A DNA stretch of 64,000 nt from Shewanella sp. Arc9-LZ (lineage in GTDB: Bacteria > Pseudomonadota > Gammaproteobacteria > Enterobacterales > Shewanellaceae), in assembly GCF_010092445.1 (NCBI RefSeq), contig NZ_CP048031.1:3410001-3474000 (forward strand), in the 5' to 3' direction. Positions 18,953 to 29,483 of the stretch are shown one piece after another. A program made the translations under genes and the position numbers. Below the pieces are notes generated by a model. That model saw only the letters and a program-made list of their open reading frames with translations, had not been told where the DNA came from and made no database searches. Positions within the stretch are counted from its first letter, which is position 1. Every line of letters begins with the position of its first letter.

Positions 18953-19269
18953 CCTCAGATACGTTGAATAGATAGGGTTATTCAATAAAGACAAATTAGT
19001 GGCAACTCATCGATATCAAACTTGCCATTGTTGTTGCTATCTAAGCACATTGACGCGACTATTGTGTTCTTATAACAAGTCAATACAACACTGGATAGAG
19101 GGATAGAAAGCTATTTAATATGCATTTATTATCCCGATGTGAAGTTTAATTACGGTCACTTGCGGTTAAAGTATAACAAAGGCTACTTTTGAGTCGAATT
19201 AGCAGGTGACATCATTGTTGCAGGTGCTAAAATGATGCTAATTCATAGCAACTATTTTGGACATTGGGA
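18953..19269 (+). other. Intergenic region before proS
   Basis: About 317 bases that should contain the proS promoter. I see no gene, no clear terminator for the preceding operon and no known leader RNA here. Confidence 0.5.
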
Positions 19270-20985
19270 ATGCGAGTTAGCAAGTACCTGCTTTCAACAC
19301 AAAAAGAAACCCCTGCTAATGCAGAGGTGATTAGTCATCAGTTAATGTTACGTGCCGGTATGATCCGTCGTAATGCTTCAGGTCTCTACACTTGGCTTCC
19401 ATCAGGTTTACGTGTTTTACGTAAAGTTGAAGCCATTGTTCGTGAAGAAATGAATAAAACAGGCGCTATCGAAATATTAATGCCGTTAGTTCAGCCTGCT
19501 GATTTATGGGTTGAAACGGGCCGTTGGGACAAGTTTGGTCCTGAATTATTACGTTTCCAAGACCGTAATAATCGTGACTTCGTATTGGGGCCAACCCATG
19601 AAGAAGTGATCACCGATTTAGTCCGTAAAGAATTAAGTTCTTACAAGCAACTGCCGTTAACACTTTACCAAGTACAAACTAAGTTCCGTGATGAAGTTCG
19701 TCCCCGCTTTGGTGTGATGCGCGCGCGTGAATTCTTGATGAAAGATGCCTATTCTTTCCATTTAGATCAAGAAACCATGGATAACACTTACCACGCTATG
19801 CATACCGCATACAGCAATATTCTGACTCGTATGGGATTATCATTCCGTCCTGTACTGGCTGATACTGGTTCTATCGGTGGTAGCATGTCGCATGAATTCC
19901 ATGTACTGGCTAACAGTGGTGAAGACTTAATCGCTTATTCAACGGGTAGCGATTATGCCGCTAACATTGAAAAAGCCGAATCACCAATGCCAACCGACAC
20001 TCTTGCCACGCCGACTGAAGCAATGACGTTAGTGGATACGCCTAACGCCAAAACGATTGCTGAGTTAGTTGAGCAATTTGGTTTAGTCATCACTAAAACG
20101 GTTAAAACCTTAATCGTAAAAGGTGCTACTGACGAAGCGCCATTAGTTGCCTTAGTTATCCGTGGCGATCACGAACTTAACGAAATTAAAGCCGACAAAC
20201 TTGAATTAGTCGCATCTCCATTTGAATTTGCTTCAGAAGCAGAAATTCGTGCAGCAGTGGGTGCAGGTCCTGGTTCTATAGGACCTGTTGGCTTAACGAT
20301 GCCAATTATTGTTGATCATAGTGTGACTGTGATGAGCGATTTTGCCGCGGGTGCCAACACTGAAGCTAAGCATTATTTTGGTATTAACTGGGAGCGCGAT
20401 TTGCCTCTAGCGACTGCTGCGGATATCCGTAATGTGGTCGAAGGTGAACCAACGCCTGATGGCTTAGGTACGTATGCCATGGCTCGTGGTATTGAAGTCG
20501 GCCATATCTTCCAGTTGGGAACAAGTTATTCTAAATCAATGAATGCCACCGTGTTAGACGAAAACGGTAAAGCCCAAGTGTTATTGATGGGTTGTTACGG
20601 CGTAGGTGTGAGTCGTATTGTGGCTGCTGCTATTGAGCAAAACAACGATGACCGTGGCATTACCTGGCCTGAAGCGATTGCACCGTTTACTGTAGGCATT
20701 TTGCCAATGAATATGCATAAGTCACATCGTGTAGCTGACATTGCCGAAAAACTTTACCAAGACCTGGCTGATGCTGGTGTTGAAGTATTGATGGATGATC
20801 GTAAAGAGCGTCCTGGGGTTATGTTTGCCGACATGGAACTCATTGGCTTACCGCATGTTGTGGTGATTGGCGATCGCAATATTGATGCGGGTGTATTTGA
20901 ATATAAAAACCGTCGTACGGGTGAGAAACAAGATATTCCATTCGATGAGATTGTGGCGTTTTTAACAAATGCAGCTAAAGGCTAG
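19270..20985 (+). CDS. proS: Prolyl-tRNA synthetase (bacterial type with editing domain)
   Basis: A 571-aa class II aminoacyl-tRNA synthetase that charges tRNA-Pro. Motif 2 region ([26 protein letters not shown]), the INS editing domain between motifs 2 and 3 (about residues 220-400) and motif 3 ([17 protein letters not shown]) are in order, followed by an anticodon-binding domain. I start at the ATG at 19270 ([10 protein letters not shown]), matching the usual N-terminus, rather than the TTG two codons upstream. Confidence 0.97.
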   Translation: MRVSKYLLSTQKETPANAEVISHQLMLRAGMIRRNASGLYTWLPSGLRVLRKVEAIVREEMNKTGAIEILMPLVQPADLWVETGRWDKFGPELLRFQDRNNRDFVLGPTHEEVITDLVRKELSSYKQLPLTLYQVQTKFRDEVRPRFGVMRAREFLMKDAYSFHLDQETMDNTYHAMHTAYSNILTRMGLSFRPVLADTGSIGGSMSHEFHVLANSGEDLIAYSTGSDYAANIEKAESPMPTDTLATPTEAMTLVDTPNAKTIAELVEQFGLVITKTVKTLIVKGATDEAPLVALVIRGDHELNEIKADKLELVASPFEFASEAEIRAAVGAGPGSIGPVGLTMPIIVDHSVTVMSDFAAGANTEAKHYFGINWERDLPLATAADIRNVVEGEPTPDGLGTYAMARGIEVGHIFQLGTSYSKSMNATVLDENGKAQVLLMGCYGVGVSRIVAAAIEQNNDDRGITWPEAIAPFTVGILPMNMHKSHRVADIAEKLYQDLADAGVEVLMDDRKERPGVMFADMELIGLPHVVVIGDRNIDAGVFEYKNRRTGEKQDIPFDEIVAFLTNAAKG

Positions 20986-21005
20986 TTATTAACAATATAA
21001 CCTGT

Positions 21006-21034
21006 TAAAAACGCACTTTAGGGTGCGTTTTTTT
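21006..21034. terminator. Terminator after proS
   Basis: AAAAACGCAC and GTGCGTTTTTTT form a stem with a short loop and T run 20 bases after the proS stop, just before the convergent histidine kinase gene. Confidence 0.88.
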
Positions 21035-21051
21035 ATCGCTGCAAAACACTT

Positions 21052-22416
21052 TTATGTAATATTTTTGATATAAATATCGATTTCAAGGCCTTGATTCAAC
21101 TCTGAAATAATCTCAAGCCTACCGCCTAATTTTTGCGTTACTAGATTATACACAATAGACATGCCTAACCCTGTGCCACCAATATTGCGTGCGGTAGTAA
21201 AAAAAGGTTCAAATATTCTCCGCTTTACTTCAGGGCTCAAACCTTTGCCATTATCTTTGTAAAACATCTTTATTTCATCACCACAATAATTAGCGCCTAA
21301 TATAATTCGCTTTTGTCCTACATAATCGGCAGGAAATGCATGCCGAAAGCAATTGGACACCAGATTAGTAAAGATTTGTGCAATAGCACCAGGATAAGAT
21401 TCAACAACCAAGTCGGGTTCTAATTGAATATCAAGTTCGATACCTTGCTTACGGGTTAATGGCCTAAGAGGGGAAGATATTTGTTCCAAATATTCAGTTA
21501 AATTAACCTGCTCTTTTTCTAAAATAAGCTGGTCAGCGGCGGTGCGTTTAAAGTTATGAACTAACTCAGCGGCACGCGATAAATTGCGTTCAATTAAATG
21601 TAATCCGTCAGTAAGTGTATGGATAAACTCTTCAAAGTCTTGTTGTTCTAATTCACCCGCAGCGAACAAAGTTTTGAGTTTAGTTAACTCATCGATGCAG
21701 TGGCTTGTTGATGTCACTGAAATACCTAATGGAGTATTAACTTCATGTGCAACACCAGCAACAAGATTACCTAAGGCGGCAAGCTTTTCGCTCTCTATTA
21801 AACTGGTTTGCGTTACTTGTAGATTATTAATCGCATTTTTTAACTCTGCGGTTCGCTTTTCAACTTCTGCTTCTAAGGCTAAATTATTCAATTCAAGTTC
21901 ATTTTGGTAAGCCTTGACCTTTTTAGCGTTAACAGCTCTACCATACAAATCAGCCAAAGAGCTCACAAATGATTGCTCATCACGGCTCCAATGCCGAACG
22001 CCTCCCTTATGCTCACAACAGATAATGCCGATCATTTTACCAGCATGCCTTATTGGGCTGTCTAACATGGCTGTGATTGCATTGGGACGTAAATAAATCT
22101 CTTTAAATTCACAGGTTGCTGGATCTGTCATAGCATCACTGGCAGCAATCGTTCTTTCTGTATCGAGAGCGCGAAAATACCCCGGAAACGCTAAGCGAGT
22201 TAGCGTGATATTATTTTGTTTAGTTTGATTATCAACTAATAAAAAACAACCGATTGATTGATTATCTTCTGTTAACAACCATATACTTGCCCTGTCGATA
22301 TCGAGTCCGCGACAAACTGAATCGATAATCAATTTTGAAGCCGAATCTAAGTCTCCAGTATCAATTAATTCAGACCGGCTGACAGCCAGTAATACTTGAT
22401 CTAAATTCTGATTCAT
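21052..22416 (-). CDS. Soluble GAF-domain sensor histidine kinase
   Basis: About 454 aa without membrane segments. An N-terminal GAF domain (residues ~15-155) is followed by a coiled coil (about 160-205), a HisKA-type dimerisation region with [19 protein letters not shown] (phospho-His in the AHEVNTP box) and an HATPase domain with [19 protein letters not shown] and [10 protein letters not shown]. The ATG at 22416 begins [14 protein letters not shown] and leaves a 10-base gap after the upstream gene; a start at 22452 would overlap it and has no better ribosome-binding site. Co-directional and adjacent to the REC/HD-GYP gene, so the two probably form one signalling pair. Confidence 0.88.
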   Translation of the reverse strand: MNQNLDQVLLAVSRSELIDTGDLDSASKLIIDSVCRGLDIDRASIWLLTEDNQSIGCFLLVDNQTKQNNITLTRLAFPGYFRALDTERTIAASDAMTDPATCEFKEIYLRPNAITAMLDSPIRHAGKMIGIICCEHKGGVRHWSRDEQSFVSSLADLYGRAVNAKKVKAYQNELELNNLALEAEVEKRTAELKNAINNLQVTQTSLIESEKLAALGNLVAGVAHEVNTPLGISVTSTSHCIDELTKLKTLFAAGELEQQDFEEFIHTLTDGLHLIERNLSRAAELVHNFKRTAADQLILEKEQVNLTEYLEQISSPLRPLTRKQGIELDIQLEPDLVVESYPGAIAQIFTNLVSNCFRHAFPADYVGQKRIILGANYCGDEIKMFYKDNGKGLSPEVKRRIFEPFFTTARNIGGTGLGMSIVYNLVTQKLGGRLEIISELNQGLEIDIYIKNIT

Positions 22417-22426
22417 AATAGATAAC

Positions 22427-23989
22427 TTAATGTGTGCTTTGCGCAGGTTCATCTGGCATTTGTTGCTGGATCTCTACAAACTTATCAAGCAAGGTTAAAC
22501 TGGCATCACACATCAAAGGATCAAATTGCTTACCTGACTGCTCAATTAAATAATCTCTTACTTTTTCAGCGGACCAGGCGTCTTTATAACTGCGTTTTGA
22601 CAACAGTGCATCAATTACATCCACGATAGCCATAATGCGACCTTCAATCGGTATCGCATCAGCAACTAACCCACGAGGATAACCATTACCGTCCCATCGT
22701 TCATGATGTGTATAGGCAATACGAGCGCCCATTTTGGCTATGATACGATTTGATGCCGCAAGTAAGGTGTAGCCCTTTTCTGCATGGGTTTTCATGATTT
22801 CCCACTCACTATCGGTCAACTTACCGGGTTTATGTAAAATACTTTCAGGAATACCAATTTTACCCACATCATGTAAAGGGGCGGCATAGCGCATGGTTTC
22901 AACAAAATCATCGCTCATACCAATATGGTTAGCCAGCATTTCACTCATCACTGCCACACGCCTAACATGAGCACCGGTTTCTTTACTGCGCTGTTCAATC
23001 GCATCACCAATAATTAGGATCAGTTCACGTTGCGTTTGTTGGACATTTTCTTTGCTTGAAAGGTTTTCAAAGGTCAAACTAACATTGGCAGCAAATAATT
23101 CAAGGATCCTGACCTGCAAAGGCGTTAATGCGGTGTCGTGTTGGAGGTATAAAATACTGGTAACATCGTGGCCAAACTTATAAAAGCCTACATAAATATT
23201 ATCGTGAACTATCGACTTCTCTAAACTAATGGCTTCAATAATATACTCTTTCACTTCACCCGGTAGTGATTCGACATTTTCTATTTCACGGTAACTCACC
23301 ATATCCCCAGTCGCGGCTAATAGGTTCATATGAGTATCTTGGTAGAGATCTTCACGAAAACTGGTTAAATAAAGCGCTGAGCTATTCAAATTAAGTAATT
23401 GCAATGTTTGTTCAAGAACAGCACTGCCAAAATGATGCAGTGTATTGCTTAGTAGCACAGAAGAAGAAGCTTGGATGACTTTCTCCATCCCACGTTGACT
23501 TAGTTCAATTGTTTTAATATCTCGATACGAGCGCAAGGAAGCATAAACACACGATTTAAGTTTGGTAGCGGTTAATTCTGTTTTTGCTTTGTAGTCATTA
23601 ATATCAAACTCTCTGATCACCCTTTCCTCAGGAGCGCTGCCCGGCTGACCAGTGCGAAGAATAATCCTTGTACTGTGATTATTTAACTCACCTCGAATAC
23701 GTTCAACTAAATCCAGCCCCGCGTGATCGTTTTCCATCACAACATCGATAAATGCGAGCGCGATATCAGGCTCATCGCGTAGTAAAATGAATCCATCTTC
23801 AGCGCTAAAACTTGAATAAAAAGCGAGTTTCCTACCTTCCAACTCAAAATGACTTAATGCAAATTTAGTCACATCATGTATGCCTGGTTCATCATCAATG
23901 ATGGCAATTTTCCAGGGAGAAAGTTGCTTTGCTTTATGTGCTGCATCGTTATCAACCGATACTTCTGATGTTGTCTTAAACAGAGCCAC
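22427..23989 (-). CDS. Response regulator with REC, DUF3369 and HD-GYP domains (predicted c-di-GMP phosphodiesterase)
   Basis: A 520-aa protein. The REC domain (about residues 26-150) has acidic pocket IIDDEP and phospho-acceptor Asp82 in [12 protein letters not shown]3369 sensory domain follows (about 165-325), then an HD-GYP domain with [20 protein letters not shown] (His373, Asp374) and [16 protein letters not shown] enzymes hydrolyse c-di-GMP; all named metal and GYP residues are present, so activity is expected. The gene is upstream of a histidine kinase that could phosphorylate it. Confidence 0.92.
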   Translation of the reverse strand: MALFKTTSEVSVDNDAAHKAKQLSPWKIAIIDDEPGIHDVTKFALSHFELEGRKLAFYSSFSAEDGFILLRDEPDIALAFIDVVMENDHAGLDLVERIRGELNNHSTRIILRTGQPGSAPEERVIREFDINDYKAKTELTATKLKSCVYASLRSYRDIKTIELSQRGMEKVIQASSSVLLSNTLHHFGSAVLEQTLQLLNLNSSALYLTSFREDLYQDTHMNLLAATGDMVSYREIENVESLPGEVKEYIIEAISLEKSIVHDNIYVGFYKFGHDVTSILYLQHDTALTPLQVRILELFAANVSLTFENLSSKENVQQTQRELILIIGDAIEQRSKETGAHVRRVAVMSEMLANHIGMSDDFVETMRYAAPLHDVGKIGIPESILHKPGKLTDSEWEIMKTHAEKGYTLLAASNRIIAKMGARIAYTHHERWDGNGYPRGLVADAIPIEGRIMAIVDVIDALLSKRSYKDAWSAEKVRDYLIEQSGKQFDPLMCDASLTLLDKFVEIQQQMPDEPAQSTH

Positions 23990-24334
23990 ATGCCATCCTT
24001 AAATTGGTATAATCAATTGAGTATTCGTTAACAAAATCAACATCAACATCAACAATCTATGATGAACTATTTACATTAGTTTTATCATGAAGACTAAATA
24101 ACCATACGAGTAAAAGATTACTTTAGATCTTATTATCAATCTCGATATGGTGTTGCAAATGAGTGATCGTAATCATGTTCAACTTTTCATCTCAAAGTAT
24201 TAACCTCGATAATAGATATAGTGAAGATAAAGGATAGACAATAAATAGCATAGTCGACTTATTGGTAACTGGTGTAGAACACAAAAAGAATTCATACTAG
24301 AATCAAACAAACTTAACCGATTAAAGGACCGATA
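23990..24334. other. Divergent intergenic region, HD-GYP gene / patatin gene
   Basis: A 345-base AT-rich region with promoters for both neighbours. It contains a minor run of ATCAAC repeats near 24039-24056 and nothing else I can name. Confidence 0.5.
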
Positions 24335-25468
24335 TTGCCAGTATCAACAGCATTAGTACTTGGAGGTGGTGGGGCAAGGGCTGCTTATCAAATTGGCGTA
24401 TTAAAAGCGTTAGTGCAGTTTTACCCACGCAACCATAATGTTCCATTTGATATTATTTGTGGTACATCTGCAGGAGCCATTAATGCAATATCGATAGCGA
24501 CCCACGCATCTTGTTTCCATTTGGCCATAAAAAAACTGGACTGGGTGTGGCGTCATTTTGAAACCCATAAAGTCTATCGCACTTCGATCCCTCAAGTGTT
24601 GAGACATTTGGGACGAATGGCAATTAAAGGTCTACAAGATGACAAAGTCAATACTGATGCTGGCAGCCTACTGGATAATCAACCATTACGAGAGTTGCTG
24701 AATAACCTTATCGATTTTAAAAGAATTGATCGTAATATTGGTAATGATGCACTCAAAGCTATCAGTATCGACTCATCATGCTACAACAATTCACGTTCAT
24801 ATACTTTCTATCAAGGTAACGAACACATTGATGATTGGCAACGTGCTAGACGAGTTGGTATTCGCAGTTTATTAAATACTGAGCACTTACTTGCAAGCTC
24901 AGCAATTCCAATGGTATTCCCATCAATTAAACTTAATCAAGCCTATTATGGTGATGGGTCCGTCCATCAATTATCGCCACTATCAAGCCCTATCCACCTA
25001 GGTGCTAGTAAAATATTTGTGATTAATTTAGACAGTCCACACAAACACTTTCCCATCGAGTTTGAATATCACCCTAAAACAGCAACAATCGCCGGACATT
25101 TATTAGATACCATTTTCTCGGACACATTGAACAGCGACTTAGAGCGTCTGCAACGGGTCAACAGCACCTTATCAATGATATCCCCACAAGACCGTGAAAC
25201 CTTGAACTTGCGTCATATTGATACTTTAGTGATAAAACCTAGTCAAGATTTAAGCCGAATTGCAGAACGGTTCTATGATGATATGCCTTTTGCAATCAGA
25301 ACTTTATTGAAATTATTTGGTATTAACAGACAGTCTGACTCGAGTATTGTGTCGTATTTATTATTCGAAAAAAGCTATACCACCACCTTGATTGATTTAG
25401 GTTATCAAGATGCAATGGATAGAATTGATGAAATAAAACAATTTTTCGATATACAGACTAAAGTTTAA
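24335..25468 (+). CDS. Patatin-like phospholipase
   Basis: A 377-aa protein with the patatin fold. The oxyanion glycine loop GGGGAR is at residues 10-15, the nucleophile elbow GTSAG at 43-47 (Ser45), and the catalytic Asp in YYGDGSVHQ. Ser-Asp dyad enzymes of this family hydrolyse acyl chains from lipids. The likely start is the TTG at 24335, placed 9 bases after AAAGGA and giving the expected N-terminus MPVSTALVLGGGG. No signal peptide. It is a single gene with an unknown lipid substrate. Confidence 0.88.
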   Translation: MPVSTALVLGGGGARAAYQIGVLKALVQFYPRNHNVPFDIICGTSAGAINAISIATHASCFHLAIKKLDWVWRHFETHKVYRTSIPQVLRHLGRMAIKGLQDDKVNTDAGSLLDNQPLRELLNNLIDFKRIDRNIGNDALKAISIDSSCYNNSRSYTFYQGNEHIDDWQRARRVGIRSLLNTEHLLASSAIPMVFPSIKLNQAYYGDGSVHQLSPLSSPIHLGASKIFVINLDSPHKHFPIEFEYHPKTATIAGHLLDTIFSDTLNSDLERLQRVNSTLSMISPQDRETLNLRHIDTLVIKPSQDLSRIAERFYDDMPFAIRTLLKLFGINRQSDSSIVSYLLFEKSYTTTLIDLGYQDAMDRIDEIKQFFDIQTKV

Positions 25469-25743
25469 CCGTTAATACTCAAAATCTATGATATACCTAT
25501 ATATTAACATCAAGAATTAACATCGGGATTAATTGATGATAAAAGCGCGAGTGCGCTTTGGTTATCTATATTAAAGTCATCCTCGTCATACTGGTTTAGC
25601 TTGAGTCAAATAGACATGTTTTACATAGTCACGTTTATAAAAGTGAATATTATTTTAAATTGTTGATCATTCACTTGAGACACATAAAACCAGAACTGCC
25701 GAGCGTCACATTCGTAACAATTTTGTATCTAAAAGGATTTTAG

Positions 25744-26166
25744 ATGAAAAATTTATGGTTAGTGATTATATTAACAATCGTCGGCTGCGGCCAACAAGAC
25801 ACCTCGACTATAGATACAACTTCAAGTAGTCAAAACACTTTGCAATGGCAAGGTGTGTATCATGGTGTATTCCCATGCCCGAGTTGCGATGGAATGGATA
25901 CCACTCTTGAACTAACCCAACCGAACCAATATACCATCCACACTATTCGTCTAGGCACTGATCCCAATCCTTATCGTGGCAGCGGAACATTTAAGTGGGA
26001 TAAAAGTGGTAACATTATCATTTTAGATCGTGGACATATTTATCAAGTCTATTCCGATCACTTATATTTGTTAGATGTAAAATTTAGGCGAATTACAGGC
26101 CCAGACGCAGAGCGATATAGAGTCGATAAAATCGAAGGACTAGGTCAGCAAATCAGAATAAACTAA
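25744..26166 (+). CDS. NlpE N-terminal-like lipoprotein
   Basis: A 140-aa lipoprotein with lipobox IVGC (Cys15). The mature part has FPCPSCDGMDTTLEL, the CxxC motif and following residues of the NlpE N-terminal domain, and ends in a beta-rich region. NlpE senses surface contact and copper in enterics and signals to Cpx. This copy has only the N-terminal domain, as is common outside enterics. AAAAGGA lies about 6 bases before the ATG. Confidence 0.82.
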   Translation: MKNLWLVIILTIVGCGQQDTSTIDTTSSSQNTLQWQGVYHGVFPCPSCDGMDTTLELTQPNQYTIHTIRLGTDPNPYRGSGTFKWDKSGNIIILDRGHIYQVYSDHLYLLDVKFRRITGPDAERYRVDKIEGLGQQIRIN

Positions 26167-26255
26167 CAATGAAGTATGACTCTTATAATCAAAGTACTGA
26201 AAGCTTTTTAATAACTCTTCGGAGCACAATTAAATAGATATTCATTGCTCATTAG

Positions 26256-26576
26256 ACTGCCGTTGACGACTTTGCACTTTTTCTGTGGAAACTGTGTTCA
26301 CAAAAACAATGGTCAGCTATTTACCATTGGAGTAATACAGGTAAGTGTACTTGGTATGAGTTTGCTCAAGAGATCAAAACACAAGGAATAGCGTTAGGCT
26401 TATTACCTCAATCAATTTATTTGCAGCCTATAACATCAGAACCATATGCATCTATCGTTAATAGGCCCACTTTCAGTGTGTTAGACACCCGCTTATCGCA
26501 CTCAATCTCCATGCCCAAACCTTGGCAACAACAATTAGCTCAATGCCTTAATGAATTGGTGCTTAGTAAAGTTTAA
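26256..26576 (+). pseudogene. Remnant of a dTDP-4-dehydrorhamnose reductase-like (RmlD) gene, C-terminal part
   Basis: The frame from 26256 to the TAA at 26576 gives about 106 residues resembling the end of RmlD-type reductases. Recognisable pieces are AIYHWSNTGKCTWYEFAQEI, LQPITSEPYASIVNRPTFSV and LDTRLSH. There is no start codon; an in-frame TAG sits directly upstream at 26253-26255, and the N-terminal NAD-binding half is absent from the upstream 90 bases before nlpE-like. So this is the tail of a deleted gene. The frame is intact to its natural stop, which suggests fairly recent loss. Confidence 0.8.
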
Positions 26577-26721
26577 TTATTTAAAGTAAAAAATGAATTG
26601 TCATATCAGTGTCATTTTTACGTGCAATAATTTTTACCATCAAGGATGAAATATTTCGCTTTAGCTTGTCATTAACTTTAGGTAAAAAGAGGCTGTACCA
26701 ACAGAGGTACAGTTATCTGGA

Positions 26722-26892
26722 ATGTTGAAAATGTCACACTCATTTGAATTTGATGAAGATGATGCGCCATGGGGCGATAACATCAAGGGAAAACCAAAAT
26801 CGAAAAAAGTAAAACAGCGTCGCCGAGATACTAAGCGCCGTTACTTTGACGATAATGCAGAAATGGAGTTCGCGCCTGCTAAGTGGAAATAA
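26722..26892 (+). CDS. Small charged protein, 56 aa, unknown function
   Basis: The ATG at 26722 (or the in-frame ATG at 26731) gives MLKMSHSFEFDEDDAPWGDN, a basic middle (KSKKVKQRRRDTKRRY), and the end EMEFAPAKWK. The acidic-then-basic layout with Trp suggests a nucleic-acid- or ribosome-associated protein, but I do not recognise the family. A strong terminator follows 30 bases after the stop, supporting a real transcription unit. The ribosome-binding site is weak (CTGGA). Confidence 0.6.
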   Translation: MLKMSHSFEFDEDDAPWGDNIKGKPKSKKVKQRRRDTKRRYFDDNAEMEFAPAKWK

Positions 26893-26918
26893 TTTAACAG
26901 AATTTTCTCATCAAGTTT

Positions 26919-26951
26919 AAAAAGCAAGTTGCCTGCAACTTGCTTTTTTGT
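26919..26951 (+). terminator. Terminator after the 56-aa gene
   Basis: AAAAGCAAGTTGC and GCAACTTGCTTTTTT form a perfect 10-bp stem with a short loop and a T run. Confidence 0.9.
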
Positions 26952-27043
26952 TGAAAAAAATGGCCTTGAGAAACTCAAGACCATTTAAGTAAAGCGTTGG
27001 CAATATTGAATCAGTGTATTTCGATGTCTCTGAAATTGACCTT

Positions 27044-28441
27044 TTACAGATAAAATATGGTGGCTAACCCCAAAAAAGTAAAAAAACCTACAACGTCAGT
27101 CACTGTGGTCAGAATAACCGAACCAGATAAAGCTGCGTCTTGATTAAAGCGCTGTAAAATCATCGGCACCATCACACCAGCAATCGCAGCAACAGCCATA
27201 TTAACTAAAATAGCACAGGCAATAACGACGCCCATTATCGTATCGTTAAACCACCATCCGGCAATAATACCGATGACAATCGACCACAACATGCCATTTA
27301 GCGCACCGATACCGAGTTCGTTTTTCATCAACGACATCACGTTACCAGCAGAAATCTGACCCATTGCCATACCGCGGATCATTAACGTTAACGACTGGCT
27401 ACCTGCAATGCCACCCATTGAAGCCACAATTGGCATCAATACCGCTAACGCGACCACTTGCGACAATACATTTTCGAATAATCCAATAGTAGCAGATGCT
27501 AAAAATGCCGTGAGTAAGTTTATCCCTAGCCACACGGCACGACGCTTTGCACCCACCACTATCGGGGCGAATAAATCGTCGTGTTCATCCATACCAGCAG
27601 TTGCCATTAATTGTGCTTCGTAATGTTCACGCACTAATGCTGTAGCAGTTCGCAGTGTCATTCGCCCAATTAATATACCATCTTCATCGACAACCGGTAA
27701 TTCAAGTTCGCGACTATGCTCAATGGCTTCGGCTGCTTCGATTAAAGATGAATCGGCAGAGATAACTCGGCTGTCATCCCATTTTAACGCCTGCAATTGA
27801 GTATCAAGATCCGCAGTTCTGAAAACGTCATAACGACGCACTGTACCTAAATATTTATCGTTTTTATCTACTAAAAATAGATGGTCATTACAATCTAAGT
27901 CAATTCGGCGAAAAAAGCGTTGTCCTTGCGCGACGGTAGAGGTAAGACTTAATGCCAACATCTGGTGATCAGCATAACGACCGATTTCATTTTCAGAATA
28001 TTGATCATACAGTTCGAAGTGCTTACGTTGACGTTCACCCATCTGTGCTAATGCACGATCGGTAATGTTGTCAGGTAATGAATCACTCCATTCAATAAGG
28101 TCTTCGGGACTTAATTGAGAAAAGAGTAAGTCTAGTTCCTCATCTGGCATTTTCTTAACAATGCCTAAACGAGGATCGGCGCGCATTAAGTTTAGAACGT
28201 CTACACGCTCTTCAACATCGACTTGCTGCCAACGTTCATAACGTTCATCAAGTGGTAACGATTCTAATAATAAAGCAATTGTGCCTGGTTCTGCTTCAGT
28301 CAAGATTTCACTGAACATTTCGGCCTGTTCATCGCCTTCTGCTTCAGTTAACAAATGAACCACTTGACTGACATCAGCCTGTGGTTGTGAACTGGTGTCG
28401 ATTTCATCTTCAGAACTAAGTTCGTTCTTTAATTCACTCAT
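27044..28441 (-). CDS. mgtE: Magnesium transporter MgtE
   Basis: About 465 aa. The N-terminal MgtE superhelical domain (about 30-160), two CBS domains (about 165-290) and a C-terminal membrane domain with five helices are all seen; signatures include PIVASMGGIAGSQSLTL and NMAVAAIAGVMVPMILQRFNQDAA. It is a Mg2+-gated Mg2+ channel of the inner membrane. I start at the ATG at 28441 (MSELKNELSS), preceded by AAGGGCGG; the open extension of 22 codons upstream is not conserved. Confidence 0.93.
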   Translation of the reverse strand: MSELKNELSSEDEIDTSSQPQADVSQVVHLLTEAEGDEQAEMFSEILTEAEPGTIALLLESLPLDERYERWQQVDVEERVDVLNLMRADPRLGIVKKMPDEELDLLFSQLSPEDLIEWSDSLPDNITDRALAQMGERQRKHFELYDQYSENEIGRYADHQMLALSLTSTVAQGQRFFRRIDLDCNDHLFLVDKNDKYLGTVRRYDVFRTADLDTQLQALKWDDSRVISADSSLIEAAEAIEHSRELELPVVDEDGILIGRMTLRTATALVREHYEAQLMATAGMDEHDDLFAPIVVGAKRRAVWLGINLLTAFLASATIGLFENVLSQVVALAVLMPIVASMGGIAGSQSLTLMIRGMAMGQISAGNVMSLMKNELGIGALNGMLWSIVIGIIAGWWFNDTIMGVVIACAILVNMAVAAIAGVMVPMILQRFNQDAALSGSVILTTVTDVVGFFTFLGLATIFYL

Positions 28442-28591
28442 CAGCCCGCCCTTAATTCTTGATAGTAAAATATGCGCAACTATATTGAAATTGGTATTGA
28501 TAAGCAAACAGATAAATTAGGTTGTCAACAACTTAATTGCCAGCTAAGCATTTTCACATTATAGTTTATCTTTCATATAAAGGAGCATCAC

Positions 28592-29077
28592 ATGACCACA
28601 GCTATTTACCCTATTTCCGTAAAAGACATTCAAGGCAATGATGTTGTTATGGAGATTTTTAAAGATCACGTTTTGCTTATTGTTAATACAGCAAGTAAAT
28701 GTGGCTTCACCCCACAATACAAAGCACTTGAAGCACTATATCAACAGTATAAAGATCGCGGTTTAGTTATTTTAGGCTTTCCTTGCAATCAATTCGGCAA
28801 GCAAGAACAAGGCAATGAAGATGAGATCAGCCAATTTTGCGAACTAAACTTTGGCGTGACATTCCCATTATTTAGTAAAATTGAAGTCAATGGCAGTAAC
28901 AGCCATCCGTTATATCAACATCTTAAAAAGTCTGCCAAAGGTCTTTTAGGTAGTGAGTCGATAAAATGGAACTTCACTAAGTTTTTAGTCGATAAACAAG
29001 GAAACGTGATTGAACGGTATGCACCAACAACAAAACCAGAAGACCTTAACGCTGTCATTGAAAAACTGCTTAGATAG
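28592..29077 (+). CDS. Glutathione peroxidase (Cys type)
   Basis: A 161-aa thiol peroxidase of the glutathione peroxidase family. The active-site Cys is in [12 protein letters not shown] (about residue 36), the Gln in [13 protein letters not shown] and the Trp in [10 protein letters not shown] complete the catalytic set. It uses Cys, not selenocysteine, so thioredoxin may be the natural reductant. AAAGGAG precedes the ATG. BtuE/Gpx is a plausible name but I leave it open. Confidence 0.93.
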   Translation: MTTAIYPISVKDIQGNDVVMEIFKDHVLLIVNTASKCGFTPQYKALEALYQQYKDRGLVILGFPCNQFGKQEQGNEDEISQFCELNFGVTFPLFSKIEVNGSNSHPLYQHLKKSAKGLLGSESIKWNFTKFLVDKQGNVIERYAPTTKPEDLNAVIEKLLR

Positions 29078-29128
29078 CCATAGCCTCTATCGTGTAATCG
29101 AAGGCCGATAATCAATGAGAATGGCTTT

Positions 29129-29161
29129 GGGTGATTGATGTCATGATAATCACCCTGCTTT
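29129..29161 (+). terminator. Probable terminator after glutathione peroxidase gene
   Basis: GGGTGATT and AATCACCC form a perfect 8-bp stem with an 11-base loop, followed by TGCTTTTG. The T run is short, so strength is uncertain. Confidence 0.5.
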
Positions 29162-29400
29162 TGCTCACGGCTTAGTCAGTTCCTGGTAAGTGAACATCTA
29201 AAGTCTGCCATATTTTCATTTAACGATATTTTCGAATAGAAGTACTCAAACAATGAAAAACCGTTAGAAAAAGTAAACTCTTAAGCCACTGAAAAATAAT
29301 CAGTATAAAATTAATCTCACTATTTTGATAAAAGAATTCATTTATATTGAACTTTTAAACCATTAGGCACTCCAACTTAGTAACAGTGATATTCACTTTT

Positions 29401-29483
29401 GTTCATCATCTCCCTGGGACTTCTAGCGCGGTCCCCTTGATCGCTAAGTCGATCGATAGGCAGTCATTTGATTGCCTTTTTTT
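29401..29483 (+). ncRNA. Candidate small RNA A, diverged member of the repeat family
   Basis: It starts with the GTTCATCATC box common to all six family members. A GGGAC/GTCCC hairpin follows, and the 3' end is a terminator GGCAGTC/GATTGCC with a T run. The middle sequence is unlike copies B-E. The upstream AACAGTGATATTCACTTTT replaces the promoter block of the tandem copies. Assignment rests on the shared 5' box and 3' terminator only. Confidence 0.5.

Noticed and set aside
28442..28591. Magnesium riboswitch before mgtE
   Set aside because: The 150-base region is too short and shows none of the expected conserved boxes.
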